Positions 31,211 through 40,519 are shown, counted from the stretch's first letter. The stretch: 48,169 nucleotides of DNA from Treponema sp. (GCA_017619795.1 JAFZRP010000044.1:1-48169); one strand, 5' to 3'. Program-made: numbers and translations. Notes: a model not told the origin generated them from the letters alone.

Positions 31211-32645
31211 TAAGTTCAACAAGCTCATCCAGCTTTTTGTGCGAAATAAGAGGATTCAAAAGCGTAAATTTAAGGCAAACTCTTTCATCACTTACAGTCT
31301 GACCAATTACAATTCCGTGTTCGTGAATAAGACTTCTGCGAACCTTTTTGTTAATTTCATCAAGCTGTTCCGGCGTGCCTTTTGCTTTATTTGAATATCT
31401 GAAAACTACAGAACTGATTTCCGGCTTGCAGATTACGGTAAAATCATCATCCTTGGAAAGCTTTTCATACAAATAGGCAGCATTTTCCATGCTTGTGTTG
31501 ATTATGTTGTTCCAGCCGTCTTTTCCTCGTACCTGAAAGCTTGTCCATACTTTAAGTGCATCAAAGCGGCGGGTTGTCTGCAGAGATTTATCTACAAGGT
31601 TAGTGTAGCCGTCTTCTTCGTCTTCCTCTCGGTTCAGGTAATCTGCGTGGATTGTAAGGGCATCGAAGGTTGAACCGTTTTTAACAAGCACTGCGCTGCA
31701 CGAAATTGGCATAAGGAACATTTTGTGGAAATCTACTGTGATTGAGTCACATAATTCTAAGCCTGCAACCCGTTCTCTGTATTTCTGCGACATTATTACG
31801 CCGCTGCCGTACGCCGCATCTGCGTGGAGCCACATGCCTTCTGCAGCGGCTATCTGTGCAAGCTCTTTAAGCGGGTCTATGCTGCCAAAATCTGTTGTTC
31901 CTACAGTTGCCACTACAAGGAACGGAATGTTACCAGCTTTTTTATCTTCAGCGATAAGGTTTCGGAGAGCTGTAAGGTCCATTTTTTTATTTTTGTCTAC
32001 AGGCACCTTTACTACCGATTTGTAGCCTAAACCTAAAATATGAGCTGACTTTTCCATGGAGAAGTGAGAAATCTCGCTGGTGTACATTCTTAGCTTAGAA
32101 CATTTCTCATCTAGTCCATATTTTTTGACATCATAATGGAGCTTTTCGTTGCAGAACCAGTCGCGGGCAAGAATTATTGCTGTTTGATTCGACTGACTGC
32201 CGCCGCTTGTAAAAACACCGTCAGCTTTTGTACTGTCGTAGCCGTAAAGCGAGCATAAATGGCGGATTGTTTCAACTTCTATTTCAGTGGCAACTGGAGA
32301 CTGATCCCAGCTGTCCATTGACTGGTTGAAGGTAGAAATTATGGCTTCTGCTGCAATTGTTTCAATAAGTGAAGGTCCGTGAAGATGAGCCATGTAATCT
32401 GTAGAAGGAGTTCGCAAAAGATTTGGAAGGATTATTTCCTTAAGCTTTGCTAAAACTTCTTCCCAGCCAAGACCATCTTTTGGAAGAATTGTATCCTCGT
32501 GAATTATTTCCTTTAGCTCCTGTGGTGTCGGACCTGAGTAAGCCGTATCGTCAATAAATGCTTTTGTAATGGCATCTGTTACTTCTGAAACAATTTTTTT
32601 ATATACTTCGATATCAGAAGCATTTGAGGTAAGGAAACAATTCAT
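31191..32645 (-). CDS. ddc: L-2,4-diaminobutyrate decarboxylase
   Basis: The 484-residue group II PLP decarboxylase has GGSQSNQTA near 148-156, HADAAYG at about 274-280, and PLP-lysine 308 in VDFHKMF. It converts diaminobutyrate to 1,3-diaminopropane. The assignment over glutamate, aromatic or other decarboxylases rests on the upstream partner dat, a classic pairing. It begins 20 bases after dat and ends with a 20-base overlap with the convergent GH57-like gene. The product can feed norspermidine-type polyamines; the carboxynorspermidine genes are not in the window. Confidence 0.85.
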   Translation of the reverse strand: MNCFLTSNASDIEVYKKIVSEVTDAITKAFIDDTAYSGPTPQELKEIIHEDTILPKDGLGWEEVLAKLKEIILPNLLRTPSTDYMAHLHGPSLIETIAAEAIISTFNQSMDSWDQSPVATEIEVETIRHLCSLYGYDSTKADGVFTSGGSQSNQTAIILARDWFCNEKLHYDVKKYGLDEKCSKLRMYTSEISHFSMEKSAHILGLGYKSVVKVPVDKNKKMDLTALRNLIAEDKKAGNIPFLVVATVGTTDFGSIDPLKELAQIAAAEGMWLHADAAYGSGVIMSQKYRERVAGLELCDSITVDFHKMFLMPISCSAVLVKNGSTFDALTIHADYLNREEDEEDGYTNLVDKSLQTTRRFDALKVWTSFQVRGKDGWNNIINTSMENAAYLYEKLSKDDDFTVICKPEISSVVFRYSNKAKGTPEQLDEINKKVRRSLIHEHGIVIGQTVSDERVCLKFTLLNPLISHKKLDELVELIKSLAA

Positions 32646-32665
32646 CTATTTCTCCAGATTCAACT

Positions 32666-34015
32666 TTATCTATAAAGTTTGTCTACTTCGATAATACTCT
32701 GTTCAAAAATATCAAGAGCAGTATTCAAATCCTTTTCTGAAGTATTCAAAGCTCCCAAACAGCGCATTACAGAACCGAATCTTCCGCCTTTTTCTACAAT
32801 AAGGCCTTTTTCAAAGCACTTTTTCTGTACCGCTGCCGAAATCTCGCCGCTTGCAGGATAAGAACCAAGCATATCTGGTTTTTCATTCGGATTAACGAAC
32901 TCTGTACCAAACATCATTCCTTTTCCGCGAATATCACCGATAATTCTAACCTTGTTCTTTAAAGCTTCCATCCTTTTGTGAATAATTTCACCTTTTCGAA
33001 CAACCTCGGCAAGAAACTCCGGCTTTGAAACGCGCTGAAGAACGATTGTTCCGGCCTTCATTGCAAGCTGGTTTCCACGGAAGGTACCTGCGTGGGCACC
33101 TGGAGTCCAGGTATCGAGCTTTTTATTGTATATTACGATTGAAAGCGGCTGAGAACCGCCGATTGCTTTAGAACAAAGAATTACATCCGGTACAATTCCG
33201 GCATATTCAAAAGCGAACATTTTTCCGCTTCGGCCAATACCGCACTGTATTTCATCAACAATAAGAGGAATATCAAGCTCTTGAGTAACTCTGCGGATTG
33301 TTTGAAGGAATTTTTCTGGAGCCGGGATAACGCCGCCTTCTCCCTGAATCGGTTCAATAATAACACAAGCTGGTTTTGGGATTCCGCTTTCCGGGTCCTT
33401 TAAGGTGCGCTCAAAGAAAGAACAAGCCGCATCTATACCGGCTTCTCCACCAAGACCAAACGGACATCTGTATGAGTATGGATAAGGGAAGAAATGAACT
33501 TCAGGCATTAAACCGTTAACTTTGTTTTTTGCATTCAGATTGCCTGTGCAGGCAAGGGCTCCGTGTCCCATTCCGTGATAACCGCCCTGAAAAGCGATTA
33601 CCCCTGTACGGCCGGTAGCAGTTTTGCACAGCTTTATTGCGGCATCTGTAGCATCTGTTCCCGAAGGGCTGCAAAACTGAATCTTTGCATTATCCTTGAG
33701 TTCGAGGGGCAGAAGTGAAAGCACTGTATCTACAAAAGCGTCTTTCACTGGGGTTGTTAAATCAAGCGTATGCAGCGGTGCATCCGAGGTGAGCATTTCC
33801 ACCATTGCCTGATTAACTTCATCATCATTGTGGCCAAGTGCCAAAGTTCCTGCGCCACACAAAAAATCCAGATATTTGTTTCCTTCTACGTCCTCAACCC
33901 AAGAGCCTTTAGCTTTAGCAAGCGCAAACGGAAATTTGCGTGGGTAACTCCGAGCATTAGATTCTGTGGAATCCTGTCTGGTAATGTAATACTGATTGGT
34001 GCCTTTTTCCGACAT
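32666..34015 (-). CDS. dat: Diaminobutyrate-2-oxoglutarate transaminase
   Basis: This 449-residue class III PLP aminotransferase has LDFLCGAGTLALGH near 49-62, CSPSGTDATDAA near 115-126, LIVDEIQCGIGRSG at about 251-264, and PLP-lysine 283 in LCSKAIGG. Aspartate semialdehyde plus glutamate gives 2,4-diaminobutyrate. EctB of ectoine synthesis is a close relative, but no ectA or ectC is here and ddc follows, so the polyamine role is preferred. GGAG precedes the ATG. A 14-base palindrome lies in the leader. Confidence 0.88.
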   Translation of the reverse strand: MSEKGTNQYYITRQDSTESNARSYPRKFPFALAKAKGSWVEDVEGNKYLDFLCGAGTLALGHNDDEVNQAMVEMLTSDAPLHTLDLTTPVKDAFVDTVLSLLPLELKDNAKIQFCSPSGTDATDAAIKLCKTATGRTGVIAFQGGYHGMGHGALACTGNLNAKNKVNGLMPEVHFFPYPYSYRCPFGLGGEAGIDAACSFFERTLKDPESGIPKPACVIIEPIQGEGGVIPAPEKFLQTIRRVTQELDIPLIVDEIQCGIGRSGKMFAFEYAGIVPDVILCSKAIGGSQPLSIVIYNKKLDTWTPGAHAGTFRGNQLAMKAGTIVLQRVSKPEFLAEVVRKGEIIHKRMEALKNKVRIIGDIRGKGMMFGTEFVNPNEKPDMLGSYPASGEISAAVQKKCFEKGLIVEKGGRFGSVMRCLGALNTSEKDLNTALDIFEQSIIEVDKLYR

Positions 34016-34033
34016 CGACGTTCTCCATTACTG

Positions 34034-34047
34034 CAGCGAATTCGCTG
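34034..34047. promoter_or_regulatory. Perfect palindrome in the dat leader, possible operator
   Basis: CAGCGAATTCGCTG is a perfect 14-base palindrome, 18 bases upstream of the dat start and downstream of its likely promoter. It could be an operator for a dimeric regulator or a leader hairpin. Confidence 0.4.
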
Positions 34048-34070
34048 TAAAAAATTAAATGTTGAAATCC

Positions 34071-34099
34071 ACTTTACACGAAATATTAGTTAAGGGCAA
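34071..34099 (-). promoter_or_regulatory. Likely promoter of dat-ddc
   Basis: On the minus strand TTGCCC (34094-34099), a 17-base spacer and TAAAGT (34071-34076). The start would be near 34064, so the 14-base palindrome lies within the leader. Confidence 0.45.
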
Positions 34100-34145
34100 G
34101 CAGAAAATTTATAGAATTAAACCGTGCTAAATGGTATATTTAATT

Positions 34146-35573
34146 ATGGCTTCAGATGTAGATAAGGGCGGAAATAAGACAAAAAAAACCGGCGGTATAG
34201 CGTTGATTATATCCTGTGTACTTGTTCTTTGCCTTTTTTATTCAGTTTTGTTCAGACCGCAGAAGGAAATATCTATTGAAGAAAACAGAACGCTGCAAAA
34301 GGTACCGGCTTTTTCTGTAAAAGCTTTTTTTAAGGGCACTTTTCAAGATGAAATGGAACGTTCAATTGGTGACCAGTTGTTGTTCTCAATTCAGATTAAA
34401 TATGGAGTGAAGCAGGCTTTTAATTTTCTTACAACACAAACTGCAAAACTGGATGGTAAAAGCAGCACGCAAAAGCTTACGTCAACAACATCATCATCCA
34501 CAACTGAAACTCCAGATTCAAATCAATCTGTAAAAGAAATCACATCATCCCAATCAAACGAACTTATTCAGACAACAGCCCTGACAAACACAACAACACA
34601 ATCAAATGCCTCAACTCAATCAACTTCCGCTTCAGACACAACAAAAACAGTTCCAACAACATCATCTTCCGCATCAACTCCCGTTCAACCCGACAAAAAC
34701 TCTTACACCTACAAGGAAGTTGTTGCCGGAAAACTCTACAAGCTGGACGATTCAGGTTACATCGTTGAAAAACCGCATTCACCGGAAGAATACGAGTTTG
34801 AGCTTTACGATCCAAAAATGCTCGAAGCAGTCACTTTTCCAAAATATATGTACTTTATCGAATGCTCGGAATCTGCCGACTTTAATGACCTTTATAAATA
34901 CAATGCCTTTGACTACATAAAAGAACATATGCCACCAATGACAGGCTACGACAAGCTTAATTACAATTCGTTTGATGAATACAAAACACTTTTCTATCAG
35001 ACAGACCACCACTGGAACTACCACGGTTCCTATATAGGCTACACTCAGATAATCCGGATGCTCGAAGGTCCAAATGTTGAAGTCCTTAAACCTGTCCGTA
35101 CACATATTTACAACACAATCTACAACGGCTCACTTGCGCGTGATAATCTGCTCAAATGTTCTACAGAAAAGTTTACCGTCTACGAATACGATCTTCCGCC
35201 TTATAAAACTTATGTAAATGATGAAGAAAAAGAATACGGTTACCGTTCGCTTTATGTTTCTGATGATGATTTTCCACACAAGGCTTATTCAAATCATTAC
35301 GGAATGTATTACGGTGATGACTGGGCTAAAGTTGTTTATGATTTCAACTGTCCTGAAAAAGAAAATCTCTTAATTCTGGGAACCTCGTTTACAAACTCTG
35401 TGAACGAGCTGCTTGCAAGTCACTACAACAAAACACACGTGCTCGATTTCCGTCATTACAGAAAGCAGTACGGAGAGCGCATAAATGCACAAAAATATAT
35501 GGAGGAGAACAACATCTCAAAAATGGTGATAATCGGCAATATAAGCTCGCTTGGTTACCGGATAAACAAATAG
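34146..35573 (+). CDS. DHHW/SGNH-type protein, AlgJ/AlgX-like, membrane anchored
   Basis: This 475-residue protein has a membrane anchor (about 17-35) and a long extracytoplasmic part. Residues 104-186 are an extreme Ser/Thr/Gln low-complexity stretch. The C-terminal domain has the family DHHW motif (287-290) and a serine in GTSFTNS (about 412-418), as in AlgJ/AlgX-type O-acetyltransferase partners. It probably moves acyl groups delivered by the MBOAT protein encoded next, onto a surface glycan. I prefer the ATG at 34146, 5 bases after TATATT; the ATG at 34131 would add five residues. No ribosome site is seen for either. Confidence 0.8.
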   Translation: MASDVDKGGNKTKKTGGIALIISCVLVLCLFYSVLFRPQKEISIEENRTLQKVPAFSVKAFFKGTFQDEMERSIGDQLLFSIQIKYGVKQAFNFLTTQTAKLDGKSSTQKLTSTTSSSTTETPDSNQSVKEITSSQSNELIQTTALTNTTTQSNASTQSTSASDTTKTVPTTSSSASTPVQPDKNSYTYKEVVAGKLYKLDDSGYIVEKPHSPEEYEFELYDPKMLEAVTFPKYMYFIECSESADFNDLYKYNAFDYIKEHMPPMTGYDKLNYNSFDEYKTLFYQTDHHWNYHGSYIGYTQIIRMLEGPNVEVLKPVRTHIYNTIYNGSLARDNLLKCSTEKFTVYEYDLPPYKTYVNDEEKEYGYRSLYVSDDDFPHKAYSNHYGMYYGDDWAKVVYDFNCPEKENLLILGTSFTNSVNELLASHYNKTHVLDFRHYRKQYGERINAQKYMEENNISKMVIIGNISSLGYRINK

Positions 35574-35594
35574 TTTTGAGATTGGAGCAAAAAG

Positions 35595-37022
35595 ATGGTT
35601 TTCAGCAGCCTGTACTTCATATTCATTTTTCTCCTCGCAATAACCGCCTTGTACTATGTGGCAAAAAAAATCTGCCCGAGCAAAATCATAATCAGAAACA
35701 TAATCCTTTGCCTGTTCTCACTGTTTTTCTACGCCTGGGGCGAACCGCTTTACGTTCTGCTGATGCTTCTTTCTATAATTTGCAATTTCTTTTTTGCAAA
35801 AAGCCGCAGTAAAGCAGTTTTCATCATCGCAATCATCTTTAATCTTATTTTCCTTTTCTTTTTTAAATATCTGGGATTTGCAATAGAAAACCTGAACAAA
35901 ATGCTTTCGGTTCTGTCACAGGAATCCGCTCCGTTAAAGGTCCCACAGCTCAAACTGCCAATTGGAATAAGCTTTTACACCTTCCAGGCGCTCTCATACA
36001 TAATTGATGTTCATCGCAAAAAAGTTGAACCACAGAAAAATCTTATTTCGCTTGCCTTGTATATTTCGCTTTTTCCGCAGCTTATTGCCGGTCCGATTGT
36101 GCGGTACACAGAAATTGAACGCGAAATCCTTGAACGAAACGATACTTTTGATAATTTTATAAACGGTCTTAAAGATTTTATCCTCGGTCTCGGCTGTAAG
36201 GTAATTCTTGCAAACAATCTTGCAGTAGTTGCAGATAATATCCTTGATTCTCCAGAGCTGGCGTGTAGTGGAATAGTGTGGCTTGCACTTATTTCGTATG
36301 CCTTCCAGATTTATTTTGATTTTTCGGGCTACAGCAGAATGGCAATAGGACTTGGAAAAATGTTCGGCTTCCGCTTCCCAGAAAACTTTAATTACCCTTA
36401 CTGTGCAGACTCAATTACAGATTTCTGGCGCCGTTGGCATATGACACTTTCGGGCTGGTTCAGAGATTATGTTTACATACCGCTTGGCGGAAACCGCGTG
36501 AGCGTAATAAAGCACATTAGTAATATAATCATAACCTGGCTTTTTACCGGCTTCTGGCACGGCGCAAGCTGGAACTTTGTATTCTGGGGCTTATACTACG
36601 GACTTCTTTTGATTTTTGAAAAATACGTTACGTTTAGGATTGTTGAAAAGCTGCCACAGGAAAAAATACCATACAAAATAATTAAGATAGTGATAAGGCT
36701 TGCAGCTTTGTTTTTGATTTTGTTCGGCTGGGCCTTGTTCAGAATGGAAAATCTTACTCAGCTCGAAACTGTGCTAAAAAAGCTGTTTGTTGCAGACACT
36801 TCAGCCAGCGTTTCTATGATTGAGTTTATTTCCCAACACGCAGATACCTGTAGTAAGCTAATTTTCTTAATCCCAGCGGTAGTTTGCAGTTTGCCGGTTT
36901 ATAAGTTGATTTTCAGAAAAAAAGAAGTGTTTGAGCTTATCTGGTGTTTTGTAATCTTTGCAATTTCAGTTTGCCTTCTTGTAGCCTCAACATATAATCC
37001 GTTCATTTATTTCAGATTTTAA
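35595..37022 (+). CDS. MBOAT-family O-acyltransferase (AlgI/PatA-like)
   Basis: The 475-residue polytopic protein has about 11 or 12 membrane segments. Signatures are PIGISFYTFQALSYIIDV near 122-139, DFWRRWHMTLSGWFRDYVY near 276-294 and the presumed catalytic His322 in FTGFWHGASWNF. It transports and transfers acyl groups, usually acetyl, across the membrane to a polysaccharide. It starts 21 bases after the DHHW gene with GGAG before ATG, so the two form an operon. No glycan synthesis genes sit beside it, so the target polymer is unknown. Confidence 0.9.
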   Translation: MVFSSLYFIFIFLLAITALYYVAKKICPSKIIIRNIILCLFSLFFYAWGEPLYVLLMLLSIICNFFFAKSRSKAVFIIAIIFNLIFLFFFKYLGFAIENLNKMLSVLSQESAPLKVPQLKLPIGISFYTFQALSYIIDVHRKKVEPQKNLISLALYISLFPQLIAGPIVRYTEIEREILERNDTFDNFINGLKDFILGLGCKVILANNLAVVADNILDSPELACSGIVWLALISYAFQIYFDFSGYSRMAIGLGKMFGFRFPENFNYPYCADSITDFWRRWHMTLSGWFRDYVYIPLGGNRVSVIKHISNIIITWLFTGFWHGASWNFVFWGLYYGLLLIFEKYVTFRIVEKLPQEKIPYKIIKIVIRLAALFLILFGWALFRMENLTQLETVLKKLFVADTSASVSMIEFISQHADTCSKLIFLIPAVVCSLPVYKLIFRKKEVFELIWCFVIFAISVCLLVASTYNPFIYFRF

Positions 37023-37029
37023 AAACTAT

Positions 37030-37058
37030 TTGTTGTATAAATAATTTAATGTTATAAT
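37030..37058 (+). promoter_or_regulatory. Canonical promoter of the AT-rich lipoprotein operon
   Basis: TTGTTG (37030-37035), a 17-base spacer and a perfect TATAAT (37053-37058). The leader is about 25 bases and holds AAGGGGTG as a ribosome site before the ATG at 37090. Confidence 0.75.
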
Positions 37059-37089
37059 TAAGGTAAATAATAATAAAAAGGGGTGTTTT

Positions 37090-38778
37090 ATGAAAAAAAT
37101 ACGAATTATTAATAATGTTCTAATTACTTTATTTTTTAGTATTGCTTATCTGTTTTTATCATGTAGTATAAATTCAGAAAATAATTATAAAATTGAAGAT
37201 AATAAGAATCAAGTTTCAGATGAAATAATTTTAGGAAATAAAATAGAAAATCCATTTTCATTGAAATCAGAACGTTATTTAAATTCTGATATCGAACCGA
37301 ATTATTATTATTTCAGAATACGAACTACAACCTTAGAGGGTATTGATATAATTAAATCTATATGTGGTGATTTAAATATAATTCCTTATGATTATGAAGT
37401 TATTCAAGGAGGAACTGAATTTTCTGAAAATACAGGAGATGATAATCATTCACCTTGGTATTATTATACACTTCCTACTAACTATTTAGATTCTTTTAAT
37501 TCTGATGAATATGAAATTGAAATAATTGATGGAATGTATCTTTCAGAAGATGATTTAGAATTAATTAATAATCCAGAGGTACTTGAAGATGCAGAAAATA
37601 AAATTTCAGCTGACAGATTCTTGTGGTTTAAATGGAAAAGTGCAGTACCCAGTGGATATGTTTATGTGCATGATGAAGTTACAGGAAGAGATGAACCAGT
37701 TCCAAATGTAAAAGTAACTGTTACACAATGGTGCTTTACTCATAGTGCATATACAAATGAAAAAGGAGAATATAATTTAGGTGTAAAATATACAACATTA
37801 TTACAAAATAACGCACAGATAACTGTATGGTTTGAGAATGAAAATGTAGATGTTATGCGTGTTGGTTATGTTTCTACAAGTTTTTATTCTGATGGTCATA
37901 CAAGCGTTGGTGATTTAAGTGGTAAGAATATTTATTTAAGCAATGGAACAAACGAACAAAAATATGGAAATATAATTAGAGCATCAGAATATTATAAAAA
38001 AACTATTAAAAATAATAATATAAATGTTACTGATCCTGGAAAACTAAAAATTTGGGCAGCTCCAAATCTTGATTCAGCAGTTACATTAATGGGATCTGAA
38101 GCAATTGGTACACAACTTGCTTTTTGGTCATCATATATTGGTCTTTTGGGTGGTCCAATAACATCTTTGACAGCTGGAATGGCAGCTGGTTTTGTTGGTA
38201 GTTATATTCCAGATTTGATAATTGGATGCGATGTCGCAAGGGATAGAAACACTAAAAAGATAATTGCTTCATCAACAGAAAATACATTTGAAAATGTTTT
38301 CCATGAAATGGCACATGCTTCTCATTTTAGAAGTTTGGGAATAAGATCTCTTGATTATTGGTCTACTGAATTTTTAGAAATGTTAAATGGCTGGGGCGAA
38401 GTTTTATCTAATAACCAGAAAATAGAAGATAATTGTTATAACGATGGAAAAAGTGAAAGAGTTTGTTTCGTAGAATCTTGGGGTTTTTTCTTTGGAGAAT
38501 ACTTGATGTATAAGTTTTTCGCTAATAAAACAAAACGTAATTATAAATTATTATTAACGGATACAAATAAAGCAGAATATACGTATTTTTATAATCAAGC
38601 TTACTATGAATTGTTAACAAACGGTTATTCGATTAAAAATATTTTTGAAATATATAAAAAATCAAATATTGCAAGTGCAAAATCTTTTATTGATGAATTT
38701 GCAAAGAAGTATAATTTATCTTATTCTGATAAAGAAAAATTAATAAAATCATTTAAAGCTAAAGGTGCTAAAGTATAA
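37090..38778 (+). CDS. Putative lipoprotein metalloprotease (HEXXH), AT-rich
   Basis: The 562-residue protein has a lipobox (LFLSC, Cys25). Residues about 190-245 look like a carboxypeptidase regulatory-type beta-sandwich (VPNVKVTVTQW, then AYTNEKGEYNL). A glycine-rich hydrophobic stretch spans about 328-380. A zinc-protease motif FHEMAHASHF has HEMAH at 405-409, and Glu462 in FVESWGFF is a possible third ligand, as in gluzincins. The gene is far richer in A+T than its neighbours, with many AAT, AAA, TTA and ATA codons. This suggests recent transfer. I do not recognise an exact family. The host target is unknown. Confidence 0.65.
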   Translation: MKKIRIINNVLITLFFSIAYLFLSCSINSENNYKIEDNKNQVSDEIILGNKIENPFSLKSERYLNSDIEPNYYYFRIRTTTLEGIDIIKSICGDLNIIPYDYEVIQGGTEFSENTGDDNHSPWYYYTLPTNYLDSFNSDEYEIEIIDGMYLSEDDLELINNPEVLEDAENKISADRFLWFKWKSAVPSGYVYVHDEVTGRDEPVPNVKVTVTQWCFTHSAYTNEKGEYNLGVKYTTLLQNNAQITVWFENENVDVMRVGYVSTSFYSDGHTSVGDLSGKNIYLSNGTNEQKYGNIIRASEYYKKTIKNNNINVTDPGKLKIWAAPNLDSAVTLMGSEAIGTQLAFWSSYIGLLGGPITSLTAGMAAGFVGSYIPDLIIGCDVARDRNTKKIIASSTENTFENVFHEMAHASHFRSLGIRSLDYWSTEFLEMLNGWGEVLSNNQKIEDNCYNDGKSERVCFVESWGFFFGEYLMYKFFANKTKRNYKLLLTDTNKAEYTYFYNQAYYELLTNGYSIKNIFEIYKKSNIASAKSFIDEFAKKYNLSYSDKEKLIKSFKAKGAKV

Positions 38779-39239
38779 TGAAGAAGCTTTTTGTATTTTT
38801 TTTGTTAATTATCTTTCTTACAGGCTGTCCAATGGAACACTTGCACAGATATACAGAAGATTTAGATTTTGAATATTCTGTGGATGATATTAAAACAAAT
38901 GAACCTGTAGAACTTACTATAAAATATTCTCCTGGTGAATTAGAAGAAGATGAAGTTTATATAATCCAATTGATGAATGATGTTGAAATGGAGCTTTTGG
39001 AAGGAACTCTTTTAGAATGTGATGTAGAAAATATAATGTTTGTTGACTTTGTAAGACCTGAAAATCGAATAAATACAGAATCAGAAGAAAATGAAGTTTT
39101 ACTTCCATATTGCAAGCTAAGCTTAATTTTTAAAAATGCAGGAACTTATGATTTTCGTATGAGGCGTACTTATAAAAGCGATCCCATTTTTCATTTTAGT
39201 ACCTGTATACATAAGACAATTACTGTAACGGAAGATTAA
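38778..39239 (+). CDS. Small AT-rich lipoprotein of unknown function
   Basis: The protein has 153 residues with a signal peptide and lipobox IFLTGC (Cys17). The rest looks like a single beta-sandwich: TNEPVELTIKYSPGELEEDE, then KLSLIFKNAGTYDFRMRR. It starts in the TAATG overlap with the metalloprotease-like gene, so both are made together. It might be a partner, inhibitor or immunity-like protein of that enzyme; this is a guess from the coupling only. Base use is as AT-rich as the first gene. Confidence 0.6.
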   Translation: MKKLFVFFLLIIFLTGCPMEHLHRYTEDLDFEYSVDDIKTNEPVELTIKYSPGELEEDEVYIIQLMNDVEMELLEGTLLECDVENIMFVDFVRPENRINTESEENEVLLPYCKLSLIFKNAGTYDFRMRRTYKSDPIFHFSTCIHKTITVTED

Positions 39240-39298
39240 AATACATCGAACCATACTTATCTTTTCCATCTTTTATATCTTTGTTTTTTTATCTGTGA

Positions 39299-39304
39299 TA
39301 TAAT
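39299..39304 (+). promoter_or_regulatory. -10 box directly before the OmpA-like gene
   Basis: TATAAT ends 6 bases before ATG at 39311 and no ribosome site exists, so a leaderless transcript is likely. No clear -35 was found; the upstream region is a T-rich stretch. Confidence 0.45.
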
Positions 39305-39310
39305 TACTTT

Positions 39311-40519
39311 ATGTCCAGATTAAAAACTTATCTGCTTACAATAATAACCTTGCTTTTTCTCCATCCGCTTTTTTCCGAAACCTTTCGCTACACCGGCAGC
39401 AAAAACTACATCTACGTAGAACGCACAGACTTACGCCGCTACGACAACGCGAAATATGCAGGCCTTATGAGCAGGGAAGTTAAAGCTTACATTACGCCAA
39501 CTGCAAGTGCAAAAGCCGCTAATAATTCTGATAATGATAATGACGGAGCATTTTTTTACAGCGGAAACTTTTATGTAAACCAGGACATCAGAAAAGGTGT
39601 TTCTTACCTTACAGAGGGCATTCACAAGGCAATTCCATCATCTTTTTTAATGGACGAAAACGGCGCACTCGAAATGCTCGAAGATAACGGTTATCCATCG
39701 TTCAGAAGCTTTCCGGCTTTTCCTGCAAAGGATATTGAAAAGGGGCAGACCTGGGAAGCAAAGGCAGAACGGGCAGTTGATCCGCTTGATAAAAATGTGT
39801 TTACCAGAATGCCAATGTACATTCAATATACTTATTTGCGTGATGAAGTTTATAACGGCGAGGATGTTTATCTTTTGTCTGCAAAATGGGCAACGCGCTA
39901 TGGAGCTGGTACAAAATATGTTGATGAAGATGGCGACCGGGAACTTGTTGCGGCAAGCGGAAACCATAATGCAACAATCTGTATAAGTAAGGCAAACGGT
40001 AAGGTTGTTGTTGTCCGGGATACAATTGATGAAACCTTTTCGTATGCAGACGGAAATAAAGTCAATTTCAAAGGTACAATTTCTCTGTTTACTGAATATC
40101 CACCGTCAATCGATGAAGACAAGATTGTTCCTGAAATTGCCAAAATTGATGATGTTGATATTGAAAAAACAGAAGCCGGTCTTTTGATGAATCTGCAGAA
40201 CCTTCAGTTTAAGCCGGACAGCTCAGAGCTTCTTCCTGGAGAAAATGAACGGCTTTCAAAGCTTGCCGATATCCTTAAAAAGTTCCCGAACTCACAGTTC
40301 CTTGTAGAAGGTCACACAGCAAGCACCGGTAACCCGAAGGGCGAAATGAATCTTTCTCTGGAACGCGCTTATTCAATTGTAAAAGAGCTTGTAAACCGCG
40401 GCGTTTCTGAAAAGCAGTTTATCTGTAAAGGATCTGGCGGTACAAAACCTGCTGCGGACAATGCAACTCCTGAAGGAAGGGCAAAAAACAGGCGGGTAGA
40501 GATAACAATTCTTGAATGA
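39311..40519 (+). CDS. Exported OmpA-family protein
   Basis: This 402-residue protein has a signal peptide (about 1-22, LLTIITLLFLHPLFS). Residues 25-275 form a mostly beta domain I do not recognise. The C-terminal OmpA domain (about 290-402) has LQFKPDSSELLPGENERL, then FLVEGHTASTGNPKGEMNLS and the terminal RAKNRRVEI, which binds peptidoglycan. It is probably periplasmic or outer-membrane linked. The N-terminal domain has no clear barrel signature. It probably starts without a leader, as its -10 box is 6 bases away. Confidence 0.82.
   Translation: MSRLKTYLLTIITLLFLHPLFSETFRYTGSKNYIYVERTDLRRYDNAKYAGLMSREVKAYITPTASAKAANNSDNDNDGAFFYSGNFYVNQDIRKGVSYLTEGIHKAIPSSFLMDENGALEMLEDNGYPSFRSFPAFPAKDIEKGQTWEAKAERAVDPLDKNVFTRMPMYIQYTYLRDEVYNGEDVYLLSAKWATRYGAGTKYVDEDGDRELVAASGNHNATICISKANGKVVVVRDTIDETFSYADGNKVNFKGTISLFTEYPPSIDEDKIVPEIAKIDDVDIEKTEAGLLMNLQNLQFKPDSSELLPGENERLSKLADILKKFPNSQFLVEGHTASTGNPKGEMNLSLERAYSIVKELVNRGVSEKQFICKGSGGTKPAADNATPEGRAKNRRVEITILE

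Noticed and set aside
34564..34920. Extra frames on both strands within the DHHW gene
   Set aside because: They come from the Ser/Thr/Gln low-complexity repeat; no ribosome site or family pattern is present.
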